Shown here piece after piece: positions 1 through 7,233 of a stretch of 64,000 nucleotides of DNA; position 1 is the first letter of the stretch; every line of letters begins with the position of its first letter. Location of the stretch: positions 1 through 64,000 of the forward strand of contig CAZITQ010000001.1 of the NCBI GenBank assembly GCA_964542165.1. The letters run 5' to 3'. The DNA comes from CAYTBN01 sp964542165. Its GTDB lineage: Bacteria; Myxococcota_A; UBA796; UBA9615; CAYRNR01. The notes below the pieces were generated by a model that was not told where the DNA came from, did no database searches, and saw only the letters and a program-made list of their open reading frames with translations. Made by a program: the position numbers and the translations under genes.

Positions 1-379
1 ACATCCTCCAGCTCAGCGAGAAGCCCCAGCCGGTGATCGGCGTCGAGGCGATGCAGGAGGAGGCCGAGGCCGCGCCCAGGGAGGGCGAAGGCGAGCAGCT
101 CAGCGAGGAGGAGGCGGCCGAGCAGGAGAAGCTGATCAAGAAGACCCGGCGCAAGAAGGCCAAGGGGGAGGACGACTCGGTGGAGGCCCAGTGGGATCAG
201 GAGGGGGGCGGGACCGAACCCGAGACCGAGACCGAGACCCCCACCCCCCCCCCCCCCCCCCCCGACACCCAGACCGCGACAGACAGCGAGCACGACACCG
301 CGACAACGCCGCCCCTCCCCCGCCACCACCCACTGAGGAGAAGGAGGAGGACGACTCTCCGGATCCCTGGGGTACCTGA
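1..379 (+). CDS. 3' end of an unidentified gene, reading frame broken at a poly-C run
   Basis: The frame beginning at base 3 is open to the left edge and encodes a charged Glu/Lys-rich tail (for example the stretch EKLIKKTRRKKAKGEDD). It then reads a Pro run encoded by the 20-C tract at 244-263. Past the tract this frame never ends sensibly and would run into the next gene. The frame one base earlier reads Pro-rich and acidic sequence (TEEKEEDDSPDPWGT) and stops at 377-379, which looks like a natural acidic C-terminus. The true gene therefore probably ends at 379, with the tract length wrong in this assembly or variable in the cell. No domain was recognised in the visible part. The next gene starts 129 bases on with its own ribosome site. 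Confidence 0.5.
   Translation, partial: HPPAQREAPAGDRRRGDAGGGRGRAQGGRRRAAQRGGGGRAGEADQEDPAQEGQGGGRLGGGPVGSGGGRDRTRDRDRDPHPPPPPPRHPDRDRQRARHRDNAAPPPPPPTEEKEEDDSPDPWGT
244..263 (+). repeat. Homopolymer run of 20 C
   Basis: Twenty consecutive C, preceded by A and five more C. It lies inside the open frame at the left edge, exactly where the plausible reading frame changes. Runs of this length slip during replication and are also common sequencing-error sites; the sequence alone cannot separate these. Confidence 0.95.
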
Positions 380-508
380 TCCCTCGTTTGTCCCTGCCTC
401 TGCCCCTGCCTCGGCCCCAACCCTCCCCGCCCCTCCTCCCGTGACCCTTCCCCCCCTCGCCCGTTCATCCAGACGCACGCAGTCCAGCGAAAAAAGGAGG
501 AGAAAGCC

Positions 509-1984
509 ATGGCACGACGTGTCGGTGTGGGAGTGTGCGCGGTGGTCCTGGTTCTGGGGGTGGGGACCCCCTTTGCGTGGGCCGGAGAGGAGCCCGTCGA
601 TCCGCGCGAGGAGGAGCGGCAACGCTACGGCGAGCTGGCCCAGGAGGCCCTGGAGGAGGAGATCCGACAGGCGATCTCCTTCATTCGAGGGGCACACACC
701 CAGGGGAACCCCGCCCTGGACGCGGAGCTCCGGATGCGGCTGGCGTCGGCCTATGCCGACATGGCCCGCTACCGCTGGTTCGCGGCCATGGACGGGTTCG
801 AGGCCGAGCAGGAGGCCTGCTTCGATCGGGGTGACGAGGGCTGCGAAGACCTGCTGCCGAACCTGGCGGAGAGCCACGCCTACGCCCGTCAGGGCCTGTC
901 GGCCTACCAGGCCCTGCTCGCGGGTCACCCGGACTTCGGACGGGCCGACGAGGTGTGGTTCCGGATGGCCGTCCTCCACGGCGAGGTGGGCCAGCGGGAC
1001 GAGGCCCATCGCTGCTACCGGGAGTTGACCGAACGCTTCCCCCGCAGCGACTTCGCACCCGACGCCTTCTTCGCCATCGGCGAGCACCACTTCGAGGACT
1101 CGCAGGCCTACGCGGCGCTGAAGGCTTACCAGCGCGCCGCCCTCGATCCCGACGCCGCCGTGGCCCCCTTCGCCCTGCACAGGCTGGCCTGGTGCCACTA
1201 CAACGTGGGTGAGCTGGACACGGCCATCGGCACGCTCCAGAGGTTGCTGGTCGACGAGCAGCGTGGCGCCGAGCCGGACCGGGCGCGGATCTCGCTCGAG
1301 GAGGAGGCCCTGCGGGACCTGGTCCGGTTCCTGGCCGAGACCGGCGATCCCGAGGGCGCCCTGGCAGTGGTCCGGAGGCACGCGGATCGCGACGAGGTCC
1401 GCCGTCTGAGCCGCGACCTGGCCGAGGGGTACCTGGCGGTGGGGCATCCGGCGCTGGCCATCCGCACCTTCGAGCACCTGCTTCGCGACGACCCCATGGC
1501 GCCCGAGGCGCCCGAGATCCAGGGCGCCATCGTCGAGGCCTACCGCTCCCGGGACGACCTGGCCCGCACCCTGGCGGCGACCGACCGCCTGGTCACGGAC
1601 TTCGGTCCGGACAGCGGTTGGAGGAGGGCCAACGCGGACCACGGCGAGGCGTTGGCCCGCGCCGACGAGACCCTCGAACGCACCCTGCGTCGGACCGCCG
1701 TGGAGATCCACCAGCTGGGACTGAAGCGGGACGATCGGGACCTCCTCGCGGCCGCTTCGGTGCGGTACGCGACCTACCTGTCCCACTACCCGGAGACCGC
1801 GGCGTCGTACGGCCTCCGCTACTGGTACGCCGAGGCCCTCTTCGACCTGGGTCGCTACGACCGCGCCGCCGACGAGTACGAGAGGGTGGTGGCCATCGAT
1901 CCGACCGGCAAGCACGTGCGCGACGCCGCCTGGAACGCGATCGTGGCCATCGAGCACCAGATCGAGGCCGCGCGCGAGGACTGA
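509..1984 (+). CDS. Secreted TPR-repeat protein
   Basis: 491 residues. The start is fixed by a strong GGAGG ribosome site about 9 bases upstream. An N-terminal signal peptide (hydrophobic residues 6-20, AWA cleavage-type site near residue 25) points to the periplasm. Tetratricopeptide-like helices are visible around residues 130-250, 305-350 and 425-480, with the usual small/large pattern and FP/DP turns (ERFPRSDFAP, VAIDPTG). Such proteins are scaffolds. A TonB-C/AgmX-like protein is encoded nearby on the other strand, and in myxobacteria periplasmic TPR proteins (the GltE/AglT type) work with AgmX/PglI-like proteins in the gliding or envelope machinery; that link is only suggested by proximity. 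Family TPR: confident; specific role: unknown. Confidence 0.85.
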   Translation: MARRVGVGVCAVVLVLGVGTPFAWAGEEPVDPREEERQRYGELAQEALEEEIRQAISFIRGAHTQGNPALDAELRMRLASAYADMARYRWFAAMDGFEAEQEACFDRGDEGCEDLLPNLAESHAYARQGLSAYQALLAGHPDFGRADEVWFRMAVLHGEVGQRDEAHRCYRELTERFPRSDFAPDAFFAIGEHHFEDSQAYAALKAYQRAALDPDAAVAPFALHRLAWCHYNVGELDTAIGTLQRLLVDEQRGAEPDRARISLEEEALRDLVRFLAETGDPEGALAVVRRHADRDEVRRLSRDLAEGYLAVGHPALAIRTFEHLLRDDPMAPEAPEIQGAIVEAYRSRDDLARTLAATDRLVTDFGPDSGWRRANADHGEALARADETLERTLRRTAVEIHQLGLKRDDRDLLAAASVRYATYLSHYPETAASYGLRYWYAEALFDLGRYDRAADEYERVVAIDPTGKHVRDAAWNAIVAIEHQIEAARED

Positions 1985-2072
1985 GCTGGCGGGGTCTTTC
2001 CTCGCACGGGTTCGATTCGACCCGACCCCCACCCCCAGGGGCCGGACTACCATCCACCCACGGGAGGCGAAG

Positions 2073-2867
2073 ATGAAGCCATGGTCGAGGTGGGCATCGG
2101 TGCTGCTGTGCGGTCTGGGACTCCTGCTGGGGTGCACGTCCGGGAACGATGACGACGACGCCACGGGGGACGACGACGCCACGGGCGACGACGACGCCAC
2201 GGGGGACGACGACACCACCGGGCTCGAGGATCCCTGCGACGAACCGGACGAGACCTGCTGCGCCGAGCCCGGCGAGTGGATCGCGATCTGCTTCGACTTG
2301 GGCTGGCCCGGGGAGGTGCCCGTGACCGGCCAGTTCAGCGGCTGGGGCGAATTCGGCTACGGGGACATCCAGTTCGTGGCCGAGGACGGGACCGAGTACG
2401 ACGCCTGGATCGAGGGGACCGAGGGCGTCTGGGACCTCGTCCCCGATCTCTCGGCGGCCGGCCAGGTGACCGTGGTCCAGCGAGGCGGGTGCGACGGCAA
2501 GGGGGGCTTCTACAACGCCGTGGCGGTGATGGCCGGGCAGGATCCGGACCACATGCTGTTCCTCGCCGGCAACGTGGGGGTGAGCGACCTGTTCGGCTGG
2601 ACCGTGGAGACCGATCGGGACGTGGAGACCTGCCCCGCCCGCCCCGGGGACGTGTGCAACGAGTTCCTCCACAACCGTCCCATCGTGGTCAGCCGGGGCG
2701 ACGACGGGGTGGTGCTGTACCAGGGACAGACCCAGGCCTACGGGCAGACCTCGACGATCCACGTGGGTCTGGCCCAGAGCGGCTCGGGGGAGTACCTGTG
2801 CATGGACGGAGGGGGAACCGAGTACGACGCCTGGCTGATCGTGGCGGAACCGGATCCGGAGGTCTGA
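2073..2867 (+). CDS. Lipoprotein with Asp-rich tether
   Basis: 264 residues with a clear lipobox (LLLGC, Cys at about residue 21), so lipid-anchored. Directly after the Cys comes a low-complexity linker of repeated D-D-D-A-T-G units encoded by an 18-bp tandem repeat. The remaining part is a secreted globular domain with several Cys pairs (EPDETCCAEPGEW, CPARPGDVCN) and two similar segments containing GTEYDAW, which suggests an internal duplication. No known domain was recognised. A GGGAGG ribosome site precedes the ATG. Two other genes here (28776-30554 and 54014-56272) have the same kind of tether. Confidence 0.8.
   Translation: MKPWSRWASVLLCGLGLLLGCTSGNDDDDATGDDDATGDDDATGDDDTTGLEDPCDEPDETCCAEPGEWIAICFDLGWPGEVPVTGQFSGWGEFGYGDIQFVAEDGTEYDAWIEGTEGVWDLVPDLSAAGQVTVVQRGGCDGKGGFYNAVAVMAGQDPDHMLFLAGNVGVSDLFGWTVETDRDVETCPARPGDVCNEFLHNRPIVVSRGDDGVVLYQGQTQAYGQTSTIHVGLAQSGSGEYLCMDGGGTEYDAWLIVAEPDPEV
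2151..2222 (+). repeat. 18-bp tandem repeat encoding DDDATG
   Basis: Four head-to-tail 18-base units (2151, 2169, 2187, 2205), the last degenerate. They differ by one base (G/C) at the unit end, so slippage or recent duplication is likely. They encode the flexible acidic linker behind the lipobox and are coding, not CRISPR-like. Confidence 0.9.
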
Positions 2868-2888
2868 CCGGAGGGAGCGTGGGGGGGA

Positions 2889-3893
2889 TCAGGGGCCCTG
2901 GGGGTAGTCGACCCGGTGGCGGACCGCGGCGCGGCCGCCGTCCTCGGGGTTGGGGAACCGCAGCGACATCGCGACCGTGCACGCGCAGTCGCCGACCTCG
3001 TCGTAGCCGAACGCATCGGTGGACCGGGACTGGCAGTGGCGGACCGCGCCGTAGGGGTCCACGTCCAGGTCCAGGGTGACCGACCCGTCGCCCAGGTGGT
3101 CCACCCCGCCCTCGCGCATCGCGCACACGTGCAGGTCCACGTTCTTGGTGCTCATCAGCTCGGACACCACCTGGGGCTCCACGTCCACCACCGGCACCGA
3201 GGGCCGACTCACGCTGGGCGGCGGCTCCAGGAACCACAGGACCAGCTTGCCCAGGGTGCCCCGGCTGCGCAGCTCGCGACGCAGGGCCTTGACGTAGTCG
3301 TCATCTGGATCTCGGAACGACGGCTGCTCGCCCTCGGGCAGCTCCGCCAGCCGGTCCCGCACCCACTCCTCCATCAGCACGTCGTAGTAGGCCAGCACCG
3401 GATCGTCCTTGAGCACGGTCCGGTAGACGATGGCGCCCTTGCCCTCGCGCTCCATGCCCCACAGGGCCGCGGTCTGCAGCACCCGCATCTCGGGGGGCGC
3501 CCCCTCGTCCGGGTAGCCGTCGACGACCTGCTCCAGCTCGACCAGGTCTCCGGTCCTCACGGCCCGGGGGACCATGATCGCAGCCCTGGGATCCACGCCG
3601 GACGCGATCAGCTCCAGGCTCCAGCCGCCCCACTCGAACAGCGGATTGCTCTCCGCCGCCCACCGGACCCGGAGCTCCTCGATGTCCTCCACGCTCGCCG
3701 TACCCTCGTACCAGCGCGCCTCCACGGCGTCCCAATCGGCCACGCTGCGGGCCGCGAGCCTCTCCGCCCGCTCGACCGCGGCCTCGGTGTTCTTGCTCAA
3801 GGGACGGTCCTTGGGGGCCCTCGGTCGCGCCCCCATCAGGGAGAGGGCCAGCCCGGTCAACAGAAGGGTCTCGATCCATCTTCGGATCCGCAC
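2889..3893 (-). CDS. Envelope protein with AgmX/PglI (TonB-like) C-terminal domain
   Basis: 334 residues from a GTG at 3893 with AGGAGG 5-6 bases upstream. Further upstream ATG codons in the frame lack a ribosome site. An N-terminal hydrophobic segment (residues 8-20) acts as signal or anchor. The middle (30-240) is helical and unrecognised. Residues 250-334 fit the AgmX/PglI C-terminal domain: KNVDLHVCAM, a 'G.V.L.L.VDP.G.V..C.S.ST' core, a second Cys cluster (GDCACTV) and LRFPNPEDGG. In characterised relatives this TonB-like fold sits in the periplasm at the tip of gliding or energy-transducing machines. The protein lacks an obvious Pro-rich spacer. Convergent with the lipoprotein gene, 21 bases apart. 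Confidence 0.75.
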   Translation of the reverse strand: MRIRRWIETLLLTGLALSLMGARPRAPKDRPLSKNTEAAVERAERLAARSVADWDAVEARWYEGTASVEDIEELRVRWAAESNPLFEWGGWSLELIASGVDPRAAIMVPRAVRTGDLVELEQVVDGYPDEGAPPEMRVLQTAALWGMEREGKGAIVYRTVLKDDPVLAYYDVLMEEWVRDRLAELPEGEQPSFRDPDDDYVKALRRELRSRGTLGKLVLWFLEPPPSVSRPSVPVVDVEPQVVSELMSTKNVDLHVCAMREGGVDHLGDGSVTLDLDVDPYGAVRHCQSRSTDAFGYDEVGDCACTVAMSLRFPNPEDGGRAAVRHRVDYPQGP

Positions 3894-3963
3894 GTCGCAC
3901 CTCCTCGGGATCACGCGTCCCATTGAGGTATCGGACGGCCCGGGTCGAGCTTTAGGAAAAAAG

Positions 3964-5433
3964 TCAGGGTCGGTATTCGACCCGCATCGCGATGGCCGGG
4001 CCGGCGAGCTCGGTCCAGCGGTGGTCGTACCCGCTGCGGTCCTCCCACTGGTTGAGGACGAATCCCACACCGGGGTTGAGCAACAGGGAACCGCGGCCGC
4101 CCTGGCCCACGGCGTGGATCTGCACACCGATCAGCGCGAAACCCACCGAGCTTCCGCCGCCCCCCTCCAGGGTCATCGACGCCAGGCGATCCATGGGGAT
4201 CACGATCCGTCCCTCCACCCCACCGAAGAAGTCCGCGGGTGGCAACAGGAACCGGGTGCGGACCTCGATCAGAAATCCGTCCCGGTACCCGAAGCGCAGG
4301 TAGTGGCCCAGCAGCACGCCGCCCCCGGGATTCTCGAAGCTCTGGTACCCGGCGGTCAGCCCGATCTCGAAGGCCGGCAGATCCAGGCTGGCGAGCAACT
4401 CCGCGGCGCCACCCACCACCGGGTCGCCTTGCCGGGGTATGCCCAACACGCCCTGTCGCAGGGCCAGCTCCAGGCGGAGCGGGAAGCGGAACGAGTAGCT
4501 GACCCACGCCCGGCCCAGACCCACCACCCCCGGATCGGAGAGGCTCACCGCCGGGACCACCTCGACACCCACCTGGGCCAGGGATCTGGCCGGTCGGGGA
4601 TCGGTCAGCCGCTCGGTCGGCTCCAGCGACCCGCCCGCGTACACCTCGTCTCCCACCCGGGCCCGATCGCCCCGGCCCACCTCGGCCACCAGCTGGTCGC
4701 CGTCGTTGCCCACCACCCGGATCACCGACTCGTACCCGGGCTCACCCCGGCTCCTCACCCGCCCGGTGGCAGGATCCAGGTCCCGCGGCACCGTGGGCCG
4801 GACCACGGCGATCCAGTCTCCGAACGCGGGCCCGCCTCCGACCCCATCCCCCCGGACGAACACCCGGGGCCCCCGCACGGCGATCACCGAGCCGATGCGG
4901 ACCATCCGGACCTCCTCCGCCCCGACCTCTTCCGCCGCCTCCTCGGGGGCGGTGGCGACCCTCGCCTCGGCCGCCCGCAGCAGATGCCCCACGTCCACCA
5001 ACCGCACCCGGTCCACCTGCTCGGTCAACAGGGCAAAGCCCTCCTGCAGGTGAACGTCGACCACGGCCCCCGTCGACGGGATCGGCGTCACCCGCGGCAC
5101 CGAGCCCTCCGCGTGGTGGACCACCCACGCCCCGTCCGCGCCACCCGCCACCAGCGTGACCTCCCCGTCTCCGTGGGCCGCCACGCAGCGTCCGGGCAGG
5201 GGAATCAGCTGCTCCCCGGTCGCCGTGGTCACCCGCAGGCCATCGAGGGTGCAGATCGCCCACGACTCGGCCGGAGGTGCGGCGTCCTCCGCGGTCGCCG
5301 CGGAACTCACCCCCCACATGGCCAGGCCCACCAGCAGGGGAGCGGCCAACGCGCGTCCCGGCCGCGAGCGCGCCGGTGCGGGTGTCCACTCCCGATGACG
5401 ATCCTGTCCACGACGCTTGACGATCGAATGCAT
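3964..5433 (-). CDS. Secreted protein with probable outer-membrane beta-barrel C-terminus
   Basis: 489 residues from the ATG at 5433, which has GAAGGAGGG immediately upstream. A GTG further upstream in the frame is less likely. An unusually long basic n-region precedes a hydrophobic segment and AATA-ED cleavage-type site near residue 48. The N-terminal half is rich in beta strands and small residues. The C-terminal half (from about 280) shows alternating hydrophobic/aromatic strands separated by glycine-rich turns and ends in an aromatic-rich strand, as outer-membrane barrels do. No family was recognised. A possible sigma-54-type promoter lies at 5479-5494. It ends 70 bases upstream of the TonB-C-like gene on the same strand, so the two may be co-transcribed. 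Confidence 0.65.
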   Translation of the reverse strand: MHSIVKRRGQDRHREWTPAPARSRPGRALAAPLLVGLAMWGVSSAATAEDAAPPAESWAICTLDGLRVTTATGEQLIPLPGRCVAAHGDGEVTLVAGGADGAWVVHHAEGSVPRVTPIPSTGAVVDVHLQEGFALLTEQVDRVRLVDVGHLLRAAEARVATAPEEAAEEVGAEEVRMVRIGSVIAVRGPRVFVRGDGVGGGPAFGDWIAVVRPTVPRDLDPATGRVRSRGEPGYESVIRVVGNDGDQLVAEVGRGDRARVGDEVYAGGSLEPTERLTDPRPARSLAQVGVEVVPAVSLSDPGVVGLGRAWVSYSFRFPLRLELALRQGVLGIPRQGDPVVGGAAELLASLDLPAFEIGLTAGYQSFENPGGGVLLGHYLRFGYRDGFLIEVRTRFLLPPADFFGGVEGRIVIPMDRLASMTLEGGGGSSVGFALIGVQIHAVGQGGRGSLLLNPGVGFVLNQWEDRSGYDHRWTELAGPAIAMRVEYRP

Positions 5434-5478
5434 GAAATCCCTCCTTCGGTGGCTGAGATGCACGGGTAACGGGGGAAA

Positions 5479-5494
5479 TGCACGTGCGATGCCA
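5479..5494 (-). promoter_or_regulatory. Candidate sigma-54 (-24/-12) promoter
   Basis: Minus strand reads TGGCATCGCACGTGCA. It keeps the GG and GC doublets with the required 10-base spacing and matches the TGGCACG-N4-TTGCW consensus at 9 of 12 positions. A transcript would start near 5467, about 34 bases before the ATG at 5433. An overlapping 8-bp palindrome (GCACGTGC) could equally be the real feature. Confidence 0.3.
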
Positions 5495-5524
5495 GCTCGC
5501 TTCCTGGATTCGCGGGGGGGCGCC

Positions 5525-5533
5525 TGCTACGGT
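5525..5533 (+). promoter_or_regulatory. Extended -10 element TGCTACGGT
   Basis: Matches the recurring TGSTAnnnT pattern of this window. It ends 10 bases before the ATG at 5544, which has no ribosome site, so transcription could start only a few bases before the start codon. Confidence 0.35.
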
Positions 5534-5543
5534 CGTCCACTCC

Positions 5544-6539
5544 ATGACCAGCCTCTTTTCCGAGTACCTGCGCGTCTCCTGGCGCTGGTCACTCCTGGGA
5601 CTCGCGCACCTGTGCGCTGCGACGGCGCTCGCCGCGGTCCTGACCTCGGGATGGTGCGTGCTCCTGGCCCTACCCCTCTCCGGGGGTCTGCCCCCGGACC
5701 ATGGCCGGGACCCACTCCTCTCGTGGGGTCTCTCTCTCCTGTGGAAGGTGGGTGCGGTCTCCCCGGGAGCCCTCGCCTTCGGTGTCGGCGCGTTCGGGCT
5801 CTATTTCCTGTTCTTCGCCTACCGCCGACTCCAGCGCACGATCGACCGTCGCATGGAACCCCTGGGATTCGAGGCCGGGCCCTATCAGCTGTTCGGGAGG
5901 CTCTACCGGGGGCGGGTCGCCGGACAGGAGGTCTGGATCGCCTGGTCGGTGGCCATGGGACGGCTGACCATGTCCTTTCCCCGGTTGATGATCCTGGTCA
6001 AGAACGAGATCGGCGCCCACGCGGAGTTCGAGTCCCGCGCCATCCATTCCTCCTGGGGCCGGCGGCTGTTCGGCAACCCCGAGGAGATGCGGGTGGAGGT
6101 TCCCGGTCTGGAGGGCATCGTCGTTCGGGCCCGGGACGAAGCCTGGTGCGCGCGGTGGCTTCGCCAGCCCGGGGTGGTGGAGGCGCTACGGGGGGTCACC
6201 TCCCCCCGCTTCGGCGCCATCCAGCAACCCCTGCGACTGCGGCATGACTTCATGGCCCTCATCTTCATCCCCGCCGAGACGGATCAGCTACACGCCGACG
6301 TCCTCGAGACCCTGGTCGGCCAGGTGGCTCAGCTGGCCCGGGCTGCTGCCTCCCTACCCCGCTCCGAGGAGGCGGGGGGGCGGCGGATGGTCTCCCTGGG
6401 CGGTGATCTGCGGACCTTCCAGCAACTCTTGCAGGTGCAGCGCGTGATCCGGGGGCTGCTGAAGGTCTTCGCCGCGGGCAACATCGCGTTGGGCCTGCTG
6501 TGGATGCTCCTGATGACGGCGGCGCTGCTGGTGATCTGA
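5544..6539 (+). CDS. Membrane protein of unknown function
   Basis: 331 residues if started at ATG 5544. An in-frame ATG at 5478 would add 22 residues but lies upstream of the -10-like box at 5525-5533, so the shorter form is preferred. Two strong membrane segments lie near residues 16-48 and 68-92 and a third at the C-terminus (about 308-330, GNIALGLLWMLLMTAALLVI). The central 200 residues are soluble, with no motif recognised. The 3' end faces the isochorismatase gene; a short inverted repeat (CTGAG/CTCAG) spans both stop codons. Function unknown. Confidence 0.7.
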   Translation: MTSLFSEYLRVSWRWSLLGLAHLCAATALAAVLTSGWCVLLALPLSGGLPPDHGRDPLLSWGLSLLWKVGAVSPGALAFGVGAFGLYFLFFAYRRLQRTIDRRMEPLGFEAGPYQLFGRLYRGRVAGQEVWIAWSVAMGRLTMSFPRLMILVKNEIGAHAEFESRAIHSSWGRRLFGNPEEMRVEVPGLEGIVVRARDEAWCARWLRQPGVVEALRGVTSPRFGAIQQPLRLRHDFMALIFIPAETDQLHADVLETLVGQVAQLARAAASLPRSEEAGGRRMVSLGGDLRTFQQLLQVQRVIRGLLKVFAAGNIALGLLWMLLMTAALLVI

Positions 6540-6547
6540 GTACGAGC

Positions 6548-7108
6548 TCAGTCCCCCTTCACGATGGGCAGGACCTGCTTGAACCGGGGGTGGCCCGCAC
6601 GCTTCATCCACTCGTAGACCAGGGCCTCCCAGGTGGTGATGGTCGCCCCTGCCCTTGCCAGCCGCTGAAGGGCCACGTCGTGGTCGAGTTCGCCGCGGGC
6701 GGTGACACAGTCGGCGAGCACCACCACGTCCATGTTCCGATCCAGGGCCATCAACGCGGTCTGCGCGATGCAGATGTGGGTCTCCGAGCCCACCAGGACC
6801 AGGCAGCTCCGCTCGGATGCCTCGACCGCCTCCGCGAAGCGAGCCTCCCCGAAACATCCGAAGTCCGTCTTCGGGATGGCCTCCAGCCCCGCGAGCGCGT
6901 CGGCCATCGGCGGCAGCGTGGGGCCAAAGGCGCGCGGGTAGTGCTCCGTCCAGATGACGGGCACGTCCAGGACCCGGGAGGCCCGGACGAAGCGCACCAT
7001 CCGCTCGAGGGTCTCCTCCCCCCGCGCCACCGTCGGGTAGTGGTTGGCCTGGATGTCCACCATCGCCACCATCGCGTCACCGGGATCGAACAGCCTGGAT
7101 TCGCCCAT
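6548..7108 (-). CDS. Isochorismatase-family cysteine hydrolase
   Basis: 186 residues. Start ATG at 7108 with GAGGAG upstream. Contains the Asp-Lys-Cys triad of the isochorismatase/nicotinamidase fold: Asp18 (MVDIQ), Lys80 (PKTDF) and Cys113 in the ETHICI motif, plus the expected D-rich Rossmann-like core. Length matches the small YcaC/MAR1-like group rather than true isochorismatases or nicotinamidases, whose metal-binding residues are not seen. It probably hydrolyses an amide; the substrate cannot be told. Divergent from the DASS transporter gene. Confidence 0.88.
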   Translation of the reverse strand: MGESRLFDPGDAMVAMVDIQANHYPTVARGEETLERMVRFVRASRVLDVPVIWTEHYPRAFGPTLPPMADALAGLEAIPKTDFGCFGEARFAEAVEASERSCLVLVGSETHICIAQTALMALDRNMDVVVLADCVTARGELDHDVALQRLARAGATITTWEALVYEWMKRAGHPRFKQVLPIVKGD

Positions 7109-7195
7109 CGTCTCCTCGCTCTCCTCGATGCAACCTAGGCCCCCCGTCCGGTACCGGCCAGGGGCGGCGCCTCGTGGCGGGGAGCATAACCACTC

Positions 7196-7204
7196 TGGTA
7201 GGGT
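7196..7204 (+). promoter_or_regulatory. Extended -10 element TGGTAGGGT
   Basis: Fits TGSTAnnnT. It sits 29 bases before the GTG start of the transporter, leaving room for its ribosome site. No convincing -35 box was found. Confidence 0.3.
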
Positions 7205-7233
7205 CGAGCCACCGCAGGGAGGAGACCCAGCAC

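Noticed and set aside
33..1028. Long plus-strand frame running from the partial gene into the TPR gene
   Set aside because: After the poly-C tract it is Arg/Pro-rich, out of frame with the TPR gene that has a ribosome site and signal peptide, and looks like a high-GC shadow.
197..2218. 673-codon minus-strand open frame opposite the TPR gene
   Set aside because: Mirror of the GC-rich codon pattern; no domain, no ribosome site, low-complexity Val/Ser runs opposite Asp repeats.
2151..2222. Short regular repeats considered as a CRISPR array
   Set aside because: Units are contiguous without spacers and encode an in-frame DDDATG linker.
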